DNA of 64,000 bases from Pseudomonas bananamidigenes (GCF_001679645.1 NZ_LRUN01000047.1:1-64000), one strand, 5' to 3'; shown: positions 26,836 to 36,371, counted from the stretch's first letter. Numbers and translations: made by a program. Notes: generated by a model not told the origin, from the letters alone.

Positions 26836-29253
26836 TTGAGCGAAGAAAATACGTACGACTCATCGAGCATTAAAGTGCTGAAAGGCCTGGATGCCGTGCG
26901 CAAACGTCCCGGTATGTACATTGGTGATACCGATGATGGCAGCGGTCTGCACCACATGGTGTTCGAGGTGGTCGACAACTCGATCGACGAAGCCCTCGCC
27001 GGCCATTGCGACGATATCAGCATCATCATCCACCCGGATGAGTCCATCACCGTCAGAGACAACGGTCGTGGCATCCCGGTAGACGTGCACAAAGAGGAAG
27101 GCGTATCCGCTGCCGAGGTCATCATGACCGTCCTCCACGCCGGCGGTAAGTTCGACGACAACTCCTACAAGGTATCCGGCGGTCTGCACGGTGTAGGTGT
27201 TTCGGTGGTGAACGCGCTGTCCGAAGAGCTGGTCCTGACCGTGCGCCGCAGTGGCAAGATCTGGGAACAGACCTACGTCCACGGCGTACCTCAGGCGCCG
27301 ATGGCCATCGTTGGCGACAGCGAAACCACCGGTACCCAGATCCACTTCAAGGCTTCCAAGGAAACCTTCAAGAACATTCACTTCAGCTGGGACATTCTGG
27401 CCAAGCGTATCCGTGAACTGTCCTTCCTCAACTCCGGTGTCGGTATCGTCCTCAAGGATGAGCGCACCGGCAAGGAAGAGCTGTTCAAATACGAAGGCGG
27501 CCTGCGTGCGTTCGTTGAATACCTGAACACCAACAAGACTGCGGTCAACCAGGTATTCCACTTCAACATCCAGCGTGATGATGGCATCGGCGTGGAAATC
27601 GCCCTGCAGTGGAACGACAGCTTCAACGAGAACCTGTTGTGCTTCACCAACAACATTCCGCAGCGCGACGGTGGCACCCACCTGGTGGGCTTCCGTTCCG
27701 CGCTGACGCGTAACCTGAACAACTACATCGAGCAGGAAGGTCTGGCGAAGAAGCACAAGGTCGCCACCACCGGTGACGATGCCCGTGAAGGCCTGACCGC
27801 GATCATCTCGGTGAAGGTGCCGGATCCGAAGTTCAGCTCGCAGACCAAGGACAAGCTGGTGTCTTCCGAAGTGAAGACCGCGGTCGAGCAGGAAATGGGC
27901 AAGTACTTCTCCGACTTCCTGTTGGAAAACCCGAACGAAGCCAAACTGGTTGTCGGCAAGATGATCGATGCCGCCCGTGCCCGTGAAGCGGCGCGCAAGG
28001 CCCGTGAGATGACCCGCCGCAAAGGCGCACTGGACATCGCCGGCCTGCCGGGCAAGCTGGCCGACTGCCAGGAAAAAGACCCGGCGCTGTCCGAACTGTA
28101 CCTCGTGGAAGGTGACTCCGCGGGCGGCTCTGCCAAGCAGGGACGTAACCGCAAGACCCAGGCGATCCTGCCGCTGAAGGGCAAGATCCTCAACGTCGAG
28201 AAAGCCCGATTCGACAAGATGATCTCGTCCCAGGAAGTGGGCACCCTGATTACTGCACTGGGCTGCGGTATCGGTCGCGAAGAGTACAACATCGACAAGC
28301 TGCGTTATCACAACATCATCATCATGACCGATGCTGACGTCGACGGTTCGCACATCCGTACCCTGCTGCTGACCTTCTTCTTCCGTCAGTTGCCGGAGCT
28401 GATCGAGCGCGGCTACATCTATATCGCCCAGCCGCCGCTGTACAAGGTCAAGAAAGGCAAGCAAGAGCAATACATCAAAGACGACGACGCCATGGAAGAG
28501 TACATGACGCAGTCGGCCCTGGAAGACGCAAGCCTGCACCTGAACGAAGACGCCCCGGGCATTTCCGGTGAAGCGCTGGAGCGTCTGGTGAATGACTTCC
28601 GCATGGTGATGAAGACCCTCAAGCGCCTGTCGCGCCTGTACCCGCAGGAGCTGACCGAGCACTTCATCTATCTGCCTGCCGTCAGCCTGGAAATGCTGGG
28701 CGACCACGCGAAGATGCAAGCCTGGCTGGCTCAGTACGAAACCCGTCTGCGCACCGTCGAGAAATCCGGTCTGGTTTACAAGGCCAGCTTGCGTGAAGAC
28801 CGCGAGCGTGGTGTGTGGCTGCCAGAGGTTGAGTTGATCTCCCACGGCCTGTCGAACTACGTCACCTTCAACCGCGACTTCTTCGGCAGCAACGATTACA
28901 AGACCGTCGTTTCCTTGGGGGCCCAACTCAGCACTCTGCTGGACGAAGGGGCTTACGTTCAGCGTGGCGAACGCAGAAAATCGGTCACCGAGTTCAAGGA
29001 CGCTCTGGACTGGCTGATGGCCGAAAGCACCAAGCGCCATACCATCCAGCGATACAAAGGACTGGGTGAGATGAACCCGGATCAGCTGTGGGAAACCACC
29101 ATGGATCCGACCGTGCGCCGCATGCTGAAGGTCACCATCGAAGATGCCATTGCCGCGGATCAGATCTTCAACACCCTGATGGGTGATGCGGTCGAACCTC
29201 GCCGTGACTTCATCGAGAGCAACGCCCTGTCGGTTTCGAACCTGGATTTCTGA
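26836..29253 (+). CDS. gyrB: DNA gyrase subunit B
   Basis: GyrB (805 residues from this start) supplies the ATPase of gyrase, which adds negative supercoils. The GHKL ATPase domain (about 1-220) contains VVDNSIDEALAGH and GGLHGVGVSVVNAL. The TOPRIM domain contains EGDSAGGSAKQGR and the metal-binding DADVDG. The C-terminus is the GyrA-binding tail. I chose TTG at 26836 (MSEENTYDSS) because this fits the Pseudomonas family. A GTG at 26827, overlapping the recF stop, would add three residues. Confidence 0.96.
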   Translation: MSEENTYDSSSIKVLKGLDAVRKRPGMYIGDTDDGSGLHHMVFEVVDNSIDEALAGHCDDISIIIHPDESITVRDNGRGIPVDVHKEEGVSAAEVIMTVLHAGGKFDDNSYKVSGGLHGVGVSVVNALSEELVLTVRRSGKIWEQTYVHGVPQAPMAIVGDSETTGTQIHFKASKETFKNIHFSWDILAKRIRELSFLNSGVGIVLKDERTGKEELFKYEGGLRAFVEYLNTNKTAVNQVFHFNIQRDDGIGVEIALQWNDSFNENLLCFTNNIPQRDGGTHLVGFRSALTRNLNNYIEQEGLAKKHKVATTGDDAREGLTAIISVKVPDPKFSSQTKDKLVSSEVKTAVEQEMGKYFSDFLLENPNEAKLVVGKMIDAARAREAARKAREMTRRKGALDIAGLPGKLADCQEKDPALSELYLVEGDSAGGSAKQGRNRKTQAILPLKGKILNVEKARFDKMISSQEVGTLITALGCGIGREEYNIDKLRYHNIIIMTDADVDGSHIRTLLLTFFFRQLPELIERGYIYIAQPPLYKVKKGKQEQYIKDDDAMEEYMTQSALEDASLHLNEDAPGISGEALERLVNDFRMVMKTLKRLSRLYPQELTEHFIYLPAVSLEMLGDHAKMQAWLAQYETRLRTVEKSGLVYKASLREDRERGVWLPEVELISHGLSNYVTFNRDFFGSNDYKTVVSLGAQLSTLLDEGAYVQRGERRKSVTEFKDALDWLMAESTKRHTIQRYKGLGEMNPDQLWETTMDPTVRRMLKVTIEDAIAADQIFNTLMGDAVEPRRDFIESNALSVSNLDF

Positions 29254-29272
29254 TCCCGCTCGGTACCAACGC

Positions 29273-29306
29273 AAAAGGCCAACGCATTCGCGTTGGCCTT
29301 TTTTAT
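29273..29306. terminator. Bidirectional terminator between gyrB and the response regulator
   Basis: A perfect 13-bp stem (29273-29285/29290-29302) has a 4-base loop, with A-run and T-run flanks on both sides. It ends the recF-gyrB transcript on the plus strand and the response-regulator transcript on the minus strand. Confidence 0.92.
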
Positions 29307-29317
29307 TTGCCTGTCGT

Positions 29318-30037
29318 TTATTGGCCGGCAGATGCCACACTCTCCAACCGATACCCGTACCCGTAAATCGTCAGCAACTGCCAGCCCCGATCCGCTGTCA
29401 GCCCGAGCTTGTTGCGCAGGCGATAGATGTGGGTATCCAGCGGTCGTGACGAGGCCATCTCTTCATGGGGCCAGAACCTTTCGTATAGATAGTCCCGTGA
29501 CAGTGGTCGGCCGAGGTTGCTGAACAGGCAATGAGCGAGCCGGTATTCGCGCTCAGTCATCATGATCGGTTTTCCTTCACGGGTAACGGTCAGCTCGGCA
29601 TCGTCGAACACCAGATCATTGAAACGCAGGACATTGGCTGCAGCCGGGCGTTGATGGCTGTGCCGACGCAGCACGGCGGTGACCCGGGCCTTCAATTCGT
29701 TGGGACGAAATGGTTTGCTGACGTAATCGTCGGCGCCGGCGTTCAGGGCCTGGACGATATCGCTCTCGCCGTCGCGACTGGTCAACATGATGGCCGCTGG
29801 CGGCGCTTCCATGTGTTCTCGGGTCCAGCGCAGCAGCGCCATTCCGGTAAGATCGGGAAGCTGCCAGTCGAGTATGAGCAGGTCGAAGGTTTCGCGACGC
29901 AGCTGTCGCAGCAGGTCTTCTGCGCGTTCGAAACTATGCAGTGACCAGGGCTGTTCGCCGGCCTCGGCCATTTGTTGCAGGGTCTGCTCGACCCGGCGCA
30001 GTTCGGCGGGTTCATCGTCCAGTATCGCAACGCGCAT
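29318..30037 (-). CDS. OmpR-family two-component response regulator
   Basis: This is a 239-residue response regulator. The receiver domain (about 1-122) has the acidic pair D7-D8, the phosphoacceptor D57 (LLILDWQLPD), a conserved Thr in IMLTSRD, and Lys in SKPF. A winged-helix DNA-binding domain of OmpR type covers about 135-232, ending in YGYGYRL. It is transcribed away from the sensor kinase gene that starts 144 bases to the right. This gene and the kinase are absent from this position in the PAO1 gene order I remember, so they look like a later insertion between gyrB and plsC. The signal sensed is unknown. Confidence 0.9.
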   Translation of the reverse strand: MRVAILDDEPAELRRVEQTLQQMAEAGEQPWSLHSFERAEDLLRQLRRETFDLLILDWQLPDLTGMALLRWTREHMEAPPAAIMLTSRDGESDIVQALNAGADDYVSKPFRPNELKARVTAVLRRHSHQRPAAANVLRFNDLVFDDAELTVTREGKPIMMTEREYRLAHCLFSNLGRPLSRDYLYERFWPHEEMASSRPLDTHIYRLRNKLGLTADRGWQLLTIYGYGYRLESVASAGQ

Positions 30038-30180
30038 ACGCGGGATTCCTTGTCGCTGGTTTTATGCAAAGCAAATGAAAGTAAGCGGCACGCCGTGAGG
30101 GGAGCCGCTATGATTCTTCGGATCTACGTCCTCAGACCTGTCGCCTGTGAAACCATTCAACCCGCCCAGTCCGGTATTCC

Positions 30181-31722
30181 ATGATTAACCGCCGCCGCCA
30201 CGAAAGCCGTGTGCAAAGTCAGGTTCAACGCCTGTTTCGGCAACTGGTACGCGAATGGGTGTGGATAAGTCTAGTGCTGTTGCCGCTGACTGCATTGTTG
30301 TCGTGGCGTGCGCAGGTCAATCTGCAGGAATCGGCGCCGGCGATCGGCGCGATGTTGTCGGTCGCTCTGGTGGCTAGTGTGTTGGGGTTGCTGCTGTGGC
30401 GCCCTCGCCTGGCTATCTGGGTGACGCTCGGCGGGATTGCCAGTGTGTTGCTGACCAGTGCCGGCCTGGCGCAGATGCGCCTCTGGTGGTCACCGACACC
30501 GGCGGCGCTGGGCATGCTGTTTGGCTACCTGATCTGGAACTGGCGTCGTCTGAGCGTCGTACTCACGTACTTCGGCTGGGAGCTGTCACGGCTCGACAGT
30601 GAACCGAAGGTGTTCCCCGAGCGACGCCGGGCGCAGTTTTCCAGTGCGGATCGCCTGCAGGGGCAGATCATGGCCCTTGAACAGGCCATGAGCCGCACCC
30701 GCGATACGCGACGGTTCATTGCCGATGGGCTGGAGTACTTGCCGGTAGCGACCTTGATCAGCGATCCACGGGGGCAAATCCTGCTGGGCAATCGCAAGGC
30801 CCGGAGCCTGTTCGATCATCCTCTGGTGGGTGAGGATGTCCTCGATCAACTGGCGAGTCTGGGCTATCCGGATTTATCCACAGACTCGCGCCCCCCGCTA
30901 TCTGATTTACCTCTGCTGGAATTTCGCGACCCCAAGGAACGCAGCCTGCGTCTGGAACGCGCCGCGTTGTTGCCAGTGGATGGCGATACGCCGATTGGCT
31001 GGCTGCTCAGCCTCACCGATCTGAGTGCCGAGCGCGCCGCCGAGGAACAGCGCAGCGTGTTGCTGCGTTTTCTGTCCCATGATCTGCGAGCTCCGCACTC
31101 GGCGATTCTCGCCCTCCTCGACGTCCATCGGCACCAGGCAGGAAGCGATGCGCCGTTGTTCGAGCAGATCGAACGTCAGGTGCGCCGCGCGCTGGAACTG
31201 ACCGATGGTTTCGTATTGCTGGCCCGGGCCGAATCCGAGGCGTATCAGTTCCAGCCGACTCTGTTCGCAATGCTGGTGATGGACGTCCTGGACCAGGCAC
31301 TGCCGATCGCCCAGCAAAAGCGTATCGAACTGCTGAACGAGATGGATGAGCAATCACAGGAACGTCTGGTAATGGCGGATCAGGGCTTGCTGACCCGGGC
31401 GCTGTTCAATCTGCTGGAAAACGCGATCAAGTACAGCCCGGTCGGCTCCACGGTCAGATTGCGCGTTCGCTGTCACGATGACTGGTTGCAATGCGAATTG
31501 ACCGATCAGGGCAAAGGCATCGCCGCCGAAGAACTGCCCGAACTTTTCAGTCAGTACCGCCGTTTTTCTTCAGCCCAGGGTATCGATGGCGTGGGCCTGG
31601 GGCTATCGATGGTCAAGGCTGTGGTGGATCACCACGGTGGCCGGATCGAGTGTCTCAGCGTAGTCGATCAAGGCACCACATTTCGTCTGGCGTTACCGAT
31701 GATTGCCGAAGAGCAGGTATAA
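30181..31722 (+). CDS. Membrane sensor histidine kinase with PAS-like domain, CHASE2-type architecture without the CHASE2 domain
   Basis: This is a 513-residue kinase. Four hydrophobic helices lie at about 27-43, 57-73, 77-95 and 107-121. A PAS-like region follows (about 180-285), then HisKA with phosphoacceptor H300 (LSHDLRAP), the N-box LFNLLENAIKYSP and the G-box GVGLGLSMVK. The layout of one helix, a domain, then three helices and the segment WNWRRL…GWELSRL is what CHASE2 sensor kinases show. Here, however, only about 12 residues separate helix 1 and helix 2, where a CHASE2 domain of roughly 250 or more residues would normally sit. It is divergent from its likely partner regulator. Two exact DnaA boxes fall inside (30260-30268 and 30874-30882). 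Confidence 0.85.
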   Translation: MINRRRHESRVQSQVQRLFRQLVREWVWISLVLLPLTALLSWRAQVNLQESAPAIGAMLSVALVASVLGLLLWRPRLAIWVTLGGIASVLLTSAGLAQMRLWWSPTPAALGMLFGYLIWNWRRLSVVLTYFGWELSRLDSEPKVFPERRRAQFSSADRLQGQIMALEQAMSRTRDTRRFIADGLEYLPVATLISDPRGQILLGNRKARSLFDHPLVGEDVLDQLASLGYPDLSTDSRPPLSDLPLLEFRDPKERSLRLERAALLPVDGDTPIGWLLSLTDLSAERAAEEQRSVLLRFLSHDLRAPHSAILALLDVHRHQAGSDAPLFEQIERQVRRALELTDGFVLLARAESEAYQFQPTLFAMLVMDVLDQALPIAQQKRIELLNEMDEQSQERLVMADQGLLTRALFNLLENAIKYSPVGSTVRLRVRCHDDWLQCELTDQGKGIAAEELPELFSQYRRFSSAQGIDGVGLGLSMVKAVVDHHGGRIECLSVVDQGTTFRLALPMIAEEQV

Positions 31723-31724
31723 AA

Positions 31725-31752
31725 AAACCGGCTATATCAGCCGGTTTCCTTA
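31725..31752 (+). terminator. Terminator of the sensor kinase gene
   Basis: A 9-bp stem (31725-31733/31739-31747) with a 5-base loop starts 2 bases after the stop and ends in a T-rich run. The further 130 bases to plsC are A/T-rich and contain one exact DnaA box (31867-31875). Confidence 0.8.
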
Positions 31753-31879
31753 CTTCCGAAAAAAACTTATGCACCTTTTACGGCGTTTTAGCAGGTTCAG
31801 AAATATATAAGAAAATCAGTCACTTATTTATTACTTTCTGAACGATGCCAACAAACCGTACACAGGTTATCCACAAAAA

Positions 31880-32659
31880 TCAGACCGTCGCCTGATCGTT
31901 GGTAGCCGGTGCTTGTGGAGCCGGTGGCAGCGACCCCATTTCTCGCTGGGCCTGTTCGTTCCACGTCTGCACCCGGTCATTCAGATCGGCGATGGCGCGG
32001 GGGCCGGTTCCTTCGGCATACATCGGTTCACCGATGACTACGGTGATCACCCCCTGCTTTTTTCCCCACCCGATTTTCGGCCAGAACTTGCCGGCGTTGT
32101 GCGCAACCGGCAATACGGGCAACTGCGCATTGACTGCCAGCGCGCTGCCACTGCGGGAGAACTTGCCGATGGTGCCGTGAGGTACACGAGTGCCTTCCGG
32201 GAAGATCAGCACCCAGACATTGTCCTTGAGCAGATCATCACCTTTTGCCGCCACCTGTTTGAGCGCGGCTTTCGGGTTGTCGCGGTCAATCGCGATCGGC
32301 CGCAGCATGGCCATCGCCCAGCCGAAGAACGGCACATACAGCAATTCGCGCTTGAGTACCTGGCTCAAGGGCGAGAAATAAGCGGAGAGAAAGAACGTTT
32401 CCCAGGTGCTCTGATGGTTCGATTGAATCACGCAGGGCCGGTCAGGCACGTTTTGCGCGCCTTTGACTTCATAACGGATACCCAGGAACACCTTGGTCAA
32501 CCACAAGGCGCAGCGGCACCAGTACACATTGATGAAGCGATAGCGCGCCTTGAACGGCAGAAAGGGCGCGATAAAAAAGCTCAGGCTGCACCACAGCAAG
32601 GCGGTGGTACCCAGCAGCAGGTAAAAGAGGACAATTCTGATGGCCTGCAGTATCGACAT
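31880..32659 (-). CDS. plsC: 1-acyl-sn-glycerol-3-phosphate acyltransferase (PlsC family)
   Basis: This is a 259-residue membrane acyltransferase that makes phosphatidic acid from lysophosphatidic acid. An N-terminal membrane segment (about 8-32) is followed by the catalytic NHQSTWE box near 81 (HX4E rather than the commoner HX4D), the substrate box LLYVPFFGWAM, and FPEGTR near 157. I start at MSILQAIRIV (32659). The C-terminus is Pro/Ala-rich. It is the last gene of the glyQ-glyS-gmhB-plsC run. In PAO1 the equivalent is called lptA. Exact function in lipid remodelling versus bulk synthesis is not decided by the sequence. Confidence 0.88.
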   Translation of the reverse strand: MSILQAIRIVLFYLLLGTTALLWCSLSFFIAPFLPFKARYRFINVYWCRCALWLTKVFLGIRYEVKGAQNVPDRPCVIQSNHQSTWETFFLSAYFSPLSQVLKRELLYVPFFGWAMAMLRPIAIDRDNPKAALKQVAAKGDDLLKDNVWVLIFPEGTRVPHGTIGKFSRSGSALAVNAQLPVLPVAHNAGKFWPKIGWGKKQGVITVVIGEPMYAEGTGPRAIADLNDRVQTWNEQAQREMGSLPPAPQAPATNDQATV

Positions 32660-32741
32660 GGCGACGTTTACCGTTACGGGCGATGCCCGACTGTTCAAGC
32701 GCACTCCCGATCAATCCCTGGTCAGGAACTTCAGAAGTACT

Positions 32742-33275
32742 CTAGTTGTGGATAAGTTCTGCGGCAATCGCCGCCAGATCGTCAAAAATCAGGGTGCCGA
32801 CCGGAAGGGTCTTGCCCAGGGTCTTTTCGCCTTTCCCGGTCTTTACCAAAACGGGCTGTGAATCGACGGCTTTGGCAGCCTCCAGGTCACCAAGGCTGTC
32901 GCCGACAAACCAGACATTGGTCAGCGTCACGTTGTAATGCTGCGCGATGGTTTTCAGCATGCCGGGTTTCGGCTTGCGGCAGTCGCAACCCTCGTCCGGC
33001 CCGTGCGGGCAATACACGATCAGCCCGACTTCACCACCCTGCTCCGCCACCAGTTCGCGCAGGCGCGCGTGCATGGCGTCGAGGGTGGCGAGGTCGTAGT
33101 AGCCGCGAGCAATGCCCGACTGGTTGGTAGCGACCGCCACCGTCCAGCCGGCCTTGCTCAACTGCGCAATCGCTTCGATCGAACCGGGCAGCGGAATCCA
33201 CTCCTCCACCGACTTGATGTAAGCGTCGGAGTCGTAATTGATCACTCCGTCCCGATCGAGAATCAGCAGTTTCAA
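32742..33275 (-). CDS. gmhB: D-glycero-beta-D-manno-heptose 1,7-bisphosphate 7-phosphatase
   Basis: GmhB (177 residues) removes the 7-phosphate in ADP-heptose synthesis for LPS core. It is a HAD phosphatase. The motif LDRDGVIN lies near residues 6-13, TNQSG near 50, and the zinc-binding cluster CPHGPDEGCDCRKPKPGM is intact near 92-109. The start is TTG at 33275 (reading MKLLILDRDG), with GAGGGA six bases upstream; no ATG fits. It begins 10 bases after the glyS stop. The exact DnaA box at 32747-32755 overlaps its last codons. Confidence 0.93.
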   Translation of the reverse strand: MKLLILDRDGVINYDSDAYIKSVEEWIPLPGSIEAIAQLSKAGWTVAVATNQSGIARGYYDLATLDAMHARLRELVAEQGGEVGLIVYCPHGPDEGCDCRKPKPGMLKTIAQHYNVTLTNVWFVGDSLGDLEAAKAVDSQPVLVKTGKGEKTLGKTLPVGTLIFDDLAAIAAELIHN

Positions 33276-33285
33276 CAGCAATCCC

Positions 33286-35340
33286 TCAACCCAGCAGCGA
33301 AATGTCGGCAACGCCCAGGAACAGGCCACGCAGGCGCGCCAGCAGCGCGTAACGGTTGGCCCGCACATTGGCGTCTTCGGCATTGACCATCACGGCGTCG
33401 AAGAACGCGTCCACCGGCTCGCGCAGTGCAGCCAGACGTGCCAGCGATTCGTTGTACTGACGCGCCGCAGCCATTGGCTGTACCGCCTGGTCCGCCTGCT
33501 GGATCGCCGAGTACAGCGAGAACTCGTTGGCGTTGTCGAAGTACTTGGCCTGAACGTCGGTCGGCACCGAGCCTTCGACTTTGCTCAGCAGGTTCGACAC
33601 CCGCTTGTTCACCGCCGCCAGCGCTGCCGCTTCCGGCAATTTGCGGAAGGCCTGAACCGCTTGCACACGCTGGTCGAAGTCCAGCGCCGAACCTGGCTTC
33701 AGGGCCCGTACCGACAGGTAGGTGGCGACATCCACGCCTTCGTCTTCGTAACGCGCACGCAGACGGTCGAAGATGAACTCCAGCACCGCGTCGCTCAGGC
33801 CGGCAGCCTTGACCTTCGCGCCGAAGGAATTCACGGCGAACGCCACGGCGTCGTTCAGGTCCAGATCCAGTTGTTTCTCGATCAGGATCCGCAGCACGCC
33901 CAGTGCCGCACGGCGCAGGGCATACGGGTCCTTGCTGCCGGTCGGCAGCATGCCGATGCCGAAGATGCCGACCAGGGTATCGAGCTTGTCGGCAATGGCC
34001 ACGGCCGCACCGGTCAGGGTGGCTGGCAGTTCAGCGCCGGCACCGCGCGGCATGTACTGCTCGTTCAGCGCCAGGGCGACGTCTTCCGGCTCGCCGTCAT
34101 TGAGGGCGTAGTAGTAGCCGGCGACACCTTGCATCTCCGGGAACTCGCCGACCATTTCGGTGGCCAGGTCGCACTTGGACAACAGGCCTGCACGGGCAGC
34201 CCACGAAGCGTTGCCGCCGATACGCGCCGCGATGTATGCGGCCAGTTTCGACACGCGCTCGGCCTTGTCGTAGACGCTGCCGAGTTTTTCCTGGAACACC
34301 ACGTTCTGCAGACGTTCGTTGAACACTTCGAGCTTCTGCTTCTTGTCCTGCTTGAAGAAGAACTCGGCGTCGGTCAGACGTGGGCGAACCACTTTCTCGT
34401 TACCGGCGATGATCTGCTGCGGGTCTTTGGATTCGATGTTGGCCACGGTGATGAAACGTGGCAGCAACTTGCCGTCGGCATCCAGCAGGCAGAAATACTT
34501 CTGGTTGTCCTGCATGGTGGTGATCAGCGCTTCCTGCGGCACGTCGAGGAAGCGCTCCTCGAACGAGCACACCAGCGGCACCGGCCATTCGACCAGCGCG
34601 GTCACTTCGTCGAGCAACGCCGGCGGCACGATCGCGGTGCCTTCCTGACGGGTTGCCAGTTCTTCGGTGCGCTTGCTGATGATCTCGCGACGTTCGTTGG
34701 CGTCAGCCAGTACATAAGCGGCACGCAGGTCGGCCAGGTAGCTCGACGGCGAACCGATGCGCACGGCTTGCGGGTGGTGGAAACGGTGGCCACGGGATTC
34801 ACGGCCGGCCTTCTGCGCGAGGATGGTGCAGTCGATGACCTGGTCGCCGAGCAGCATCACCAGCCACTGGGTCGGACGCACGAACTCTTCCTTGCGTGCA
34901 CCCCAACGCATGCGTTTCGGGATCGGCAGATCGTTCAGCGAGTCTTCGACGATGGTCGGCAGCAGGCTGGCGGTCGGCTTGCCGGCGATGTTCTGGCTGT
35001 AGCGCAGTTTCGGACCGCTCTGGTCGATTTCGCTCAGCTCGACGCCGCATTTCTTGGCAAAGCCCAGTGCAGCCTGGGTCGGATTGCCTTCGGCATCGAA
35101 CGCGGCCTGACGTGGCGGGCCGTCGAGGTTGATGCTGCGATCGGGCTGCTGGGTGTCCAGCCTGGTGATCAACACGGCCAGACGACGTGGCGCGGCATAG
35201 ACAGCCTTGGACTCGTAGCTGAGACCGGCAGTCTGCAGGCCCTTTTCGATACCGGCCAGAAACGCTTCGGCCAGGGTGTTCAGGGCTTTGGGTGGCAGTT
35301 CTTCGGTGCCCAGTTCAACCAGAAAATCTTGAGCACTCAT
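33286..35340 (-). CDS. glyS: Glycyl-tRNA synthetase beta subunit
   Basis: The beta subunit (684 residues) of the heterotetrameric bacterial glycyl-tRNA synthetase carries the HD-like and anticodon-binding domains that recognise tRNA-Gly. It begins MSAQDFLVELGTEELPPKAL, the family signature. The start overlaps the glyQ stop by the four bases ATGA, so the two subunits are translationally coupled. Confidence 0.97.
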   Translation of the reverse strand: MSAQDFLVELGTEELPPKALNTLAEAFLAGIEKGLQTAGLSYESKAVYAAPRRLAVLITRLDTQQPDRSINLDGPPRQAAFDAEGNPTQAALGFAKKCGVELSEIDQSGPKLRYSQNIAGKPTASLLPTIVEDSLNDLPIPKRMRWGARKEEFVRPTQWLVMLLGDQVIDCTILAQKAGRESRGHRFHHPQAVRIGSPSSYLADLRAAYVLADANERREIISKRTEELATRQEGTAIVPPALLDEVTALVEWPVPLVCSFEERFLDVPQEALITTMQDNQKYFCLLDADGKLLPRFITVANIESKDPQQIIAGNEKVVRPRLTDAEFFFKQDKKQKLEVFNERLQNVVFQEKLGSVYDKAERVSKLAAYIAARIGGNASWAARAGLLSKCDLATEMVGEFPEMQGVAGYYYALNDGEPEDVALALNEQYMPRGAGAELPATLTGAAVAIADKLDTLVGIFGIGMLPTGSKDPYALRRAALGVLRILIEKQLDLDLNDAVAFAVNSFGAKVKAAGLSDAVLEFIFDRLRARYEDEGVDVATYLSVRALKPGSALDFDQRVQAVQAFRKLPEAAALAAVNKRVSNLLSKVEGSVPTDVQAKYFDNANEFSLYSAIQQADQAVQPMAAARQYNESLARLAALREPVDAFFDAVMVNAEDANVRANRYALLARLRGLFLGVADISLLG

Positions 35341-36290
35341 TGTGCAGCCTCCAGCTTGGCCAGTACTTCGTCACGCAGATCCGGGGTTGCCATCGGGAAG
35401 CCCAGCTTGGCGCGGGCCAGCAGGTAGGCTTGGGCGACGGAACGCGCCAGGGTGCGAACGCGCAGAATGTATTGCTGACGCGCGGTCACCGAGATCGCCC
35501 GGCGCGCATCCAGCAGGTTGAAGGTGTGCGAGGCCTTCAGGACCATTTCGTAGCTTGGCAACGGCAGCGGCTGGTCAAGTTCGATCAGGCGCTTGGCTTC
35601 GCTTTCATAGAAATCGAACAGTTCGAACAGCTTGTCGACGTTGGCGTGCTCGAAGTTGTAGGTGGACTGCTCCACTTCGTTCTGGTGGAACACGTCGCCG
35701 TAGGTCACCTTGCCGAACGGACCGTCGGCCCAGACCAGGTCGTAGACCGAGTCCACGCCTTGCAGGTACATGGCCAGACGCTCGAGGCCGTAGGTGATCT
35801 CGCCGGTCACCGGGTAGCACTCGATGCCGCCTGCCTGCTGGAAGTAGGTGAACTGGGTCACTTCCATGCCGTTGAGCCAGACTTCCCAGCCCAGACCCCA
35901 GGCGCCGAGGGTCGGCGATTCCCAGTTGTCTTCGACGAAGCGGATGTCATGGACCAGCGGGTCCAGGCCGACATGCTTGAGGGAGCCCAGGTACAGTTCC
36001 TGGAAGTTGTCCGGGTTCGGCTTCAGGACCACCTGGAACTGATAGTAGTGCTGCAGACGGTTCGGGTTTTCGCCGTAACGGCCGTCAGTCGGACGGCGGC
36101 TTGGCTGTACGTACGCGGCGTTCCAGGTTTCCGGGCCGATGGCACGCAGGAATGTCGCGGTGTGGAAAGTGCCGGCGCCTACTTCCATATCGTAGGGCTG
36201 AAGTACCACACAACCTTGCTCGGCCCAGTATTGCTGGAGCGCGAGGATCAAGTCTTGGAAGGTACGCACGGCTGGCGTAGGCTGGCTCAC
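35337..36290 (-). CDS. glyQ: Glycyl-tRNA synthetase alpha subunit
   Basis: The alpha subunit (317 residues) holds the class II catalytic core that activates glycine. It begins MSQPTPAVRTFQDLILAL and includes the motif-2 region AYVQPSRRPTDGRYGENPNR. The start GTG at 36290 is chosen because the longer frame upstream adds 44 non-family residues overlapping the tag promoter region. The gene is divergent from tag. Confidence 0.96.
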   Translation of the reverse strand: MSQPTPAVRTFQDLILALQQYWAEQGCVVLQPYDMEVGAGTFHTATFLRAIGPETWNAAYVQPSRRPTDGRYGENPNRLQHYYQFQVVLKPNPDNFQELYLGSLKHVGLDPLVHDIRFVEDNWESPTLGAWGLGWEVWLNGMEVTQFTYFQQAGGIECYPVTGEITYGLERLAMYLQGVDSVYDLVWADGPFGKVTYGDVFHQNEVEQSTYNFEHANVDKLFELFDFYESEAKRLIELDQPLPLPSYEMVLKASHTFNLLDARRAISVTARQQYILRVRTLARSVAQAYLLARAKLGFPMATPDLRDEVLAKLEAAQ

Positions 36291-36371
36291 GAAATTCACC
36301 TGTTTCTTGGGCTGCGATTTAAAGAGCGGGAGTATACCCGATTCAGTCGCACCTCCACCCCCTGGAGCCTT

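Noticed and set aside
26860..29340. 826-codon open frame antisense to gyrB
   Set aside because: It mirrors gyrB codon structure; no RBS, no recognisable family. Long antisense frames are expected in GC-rich coding DNA.
35292..36371. 360-codon N-terminal extension of tag
   Set aside because: Runs antisense through glyQ. The real Tag starts at MPRCFWCN with its zinc cysteine at position 4.
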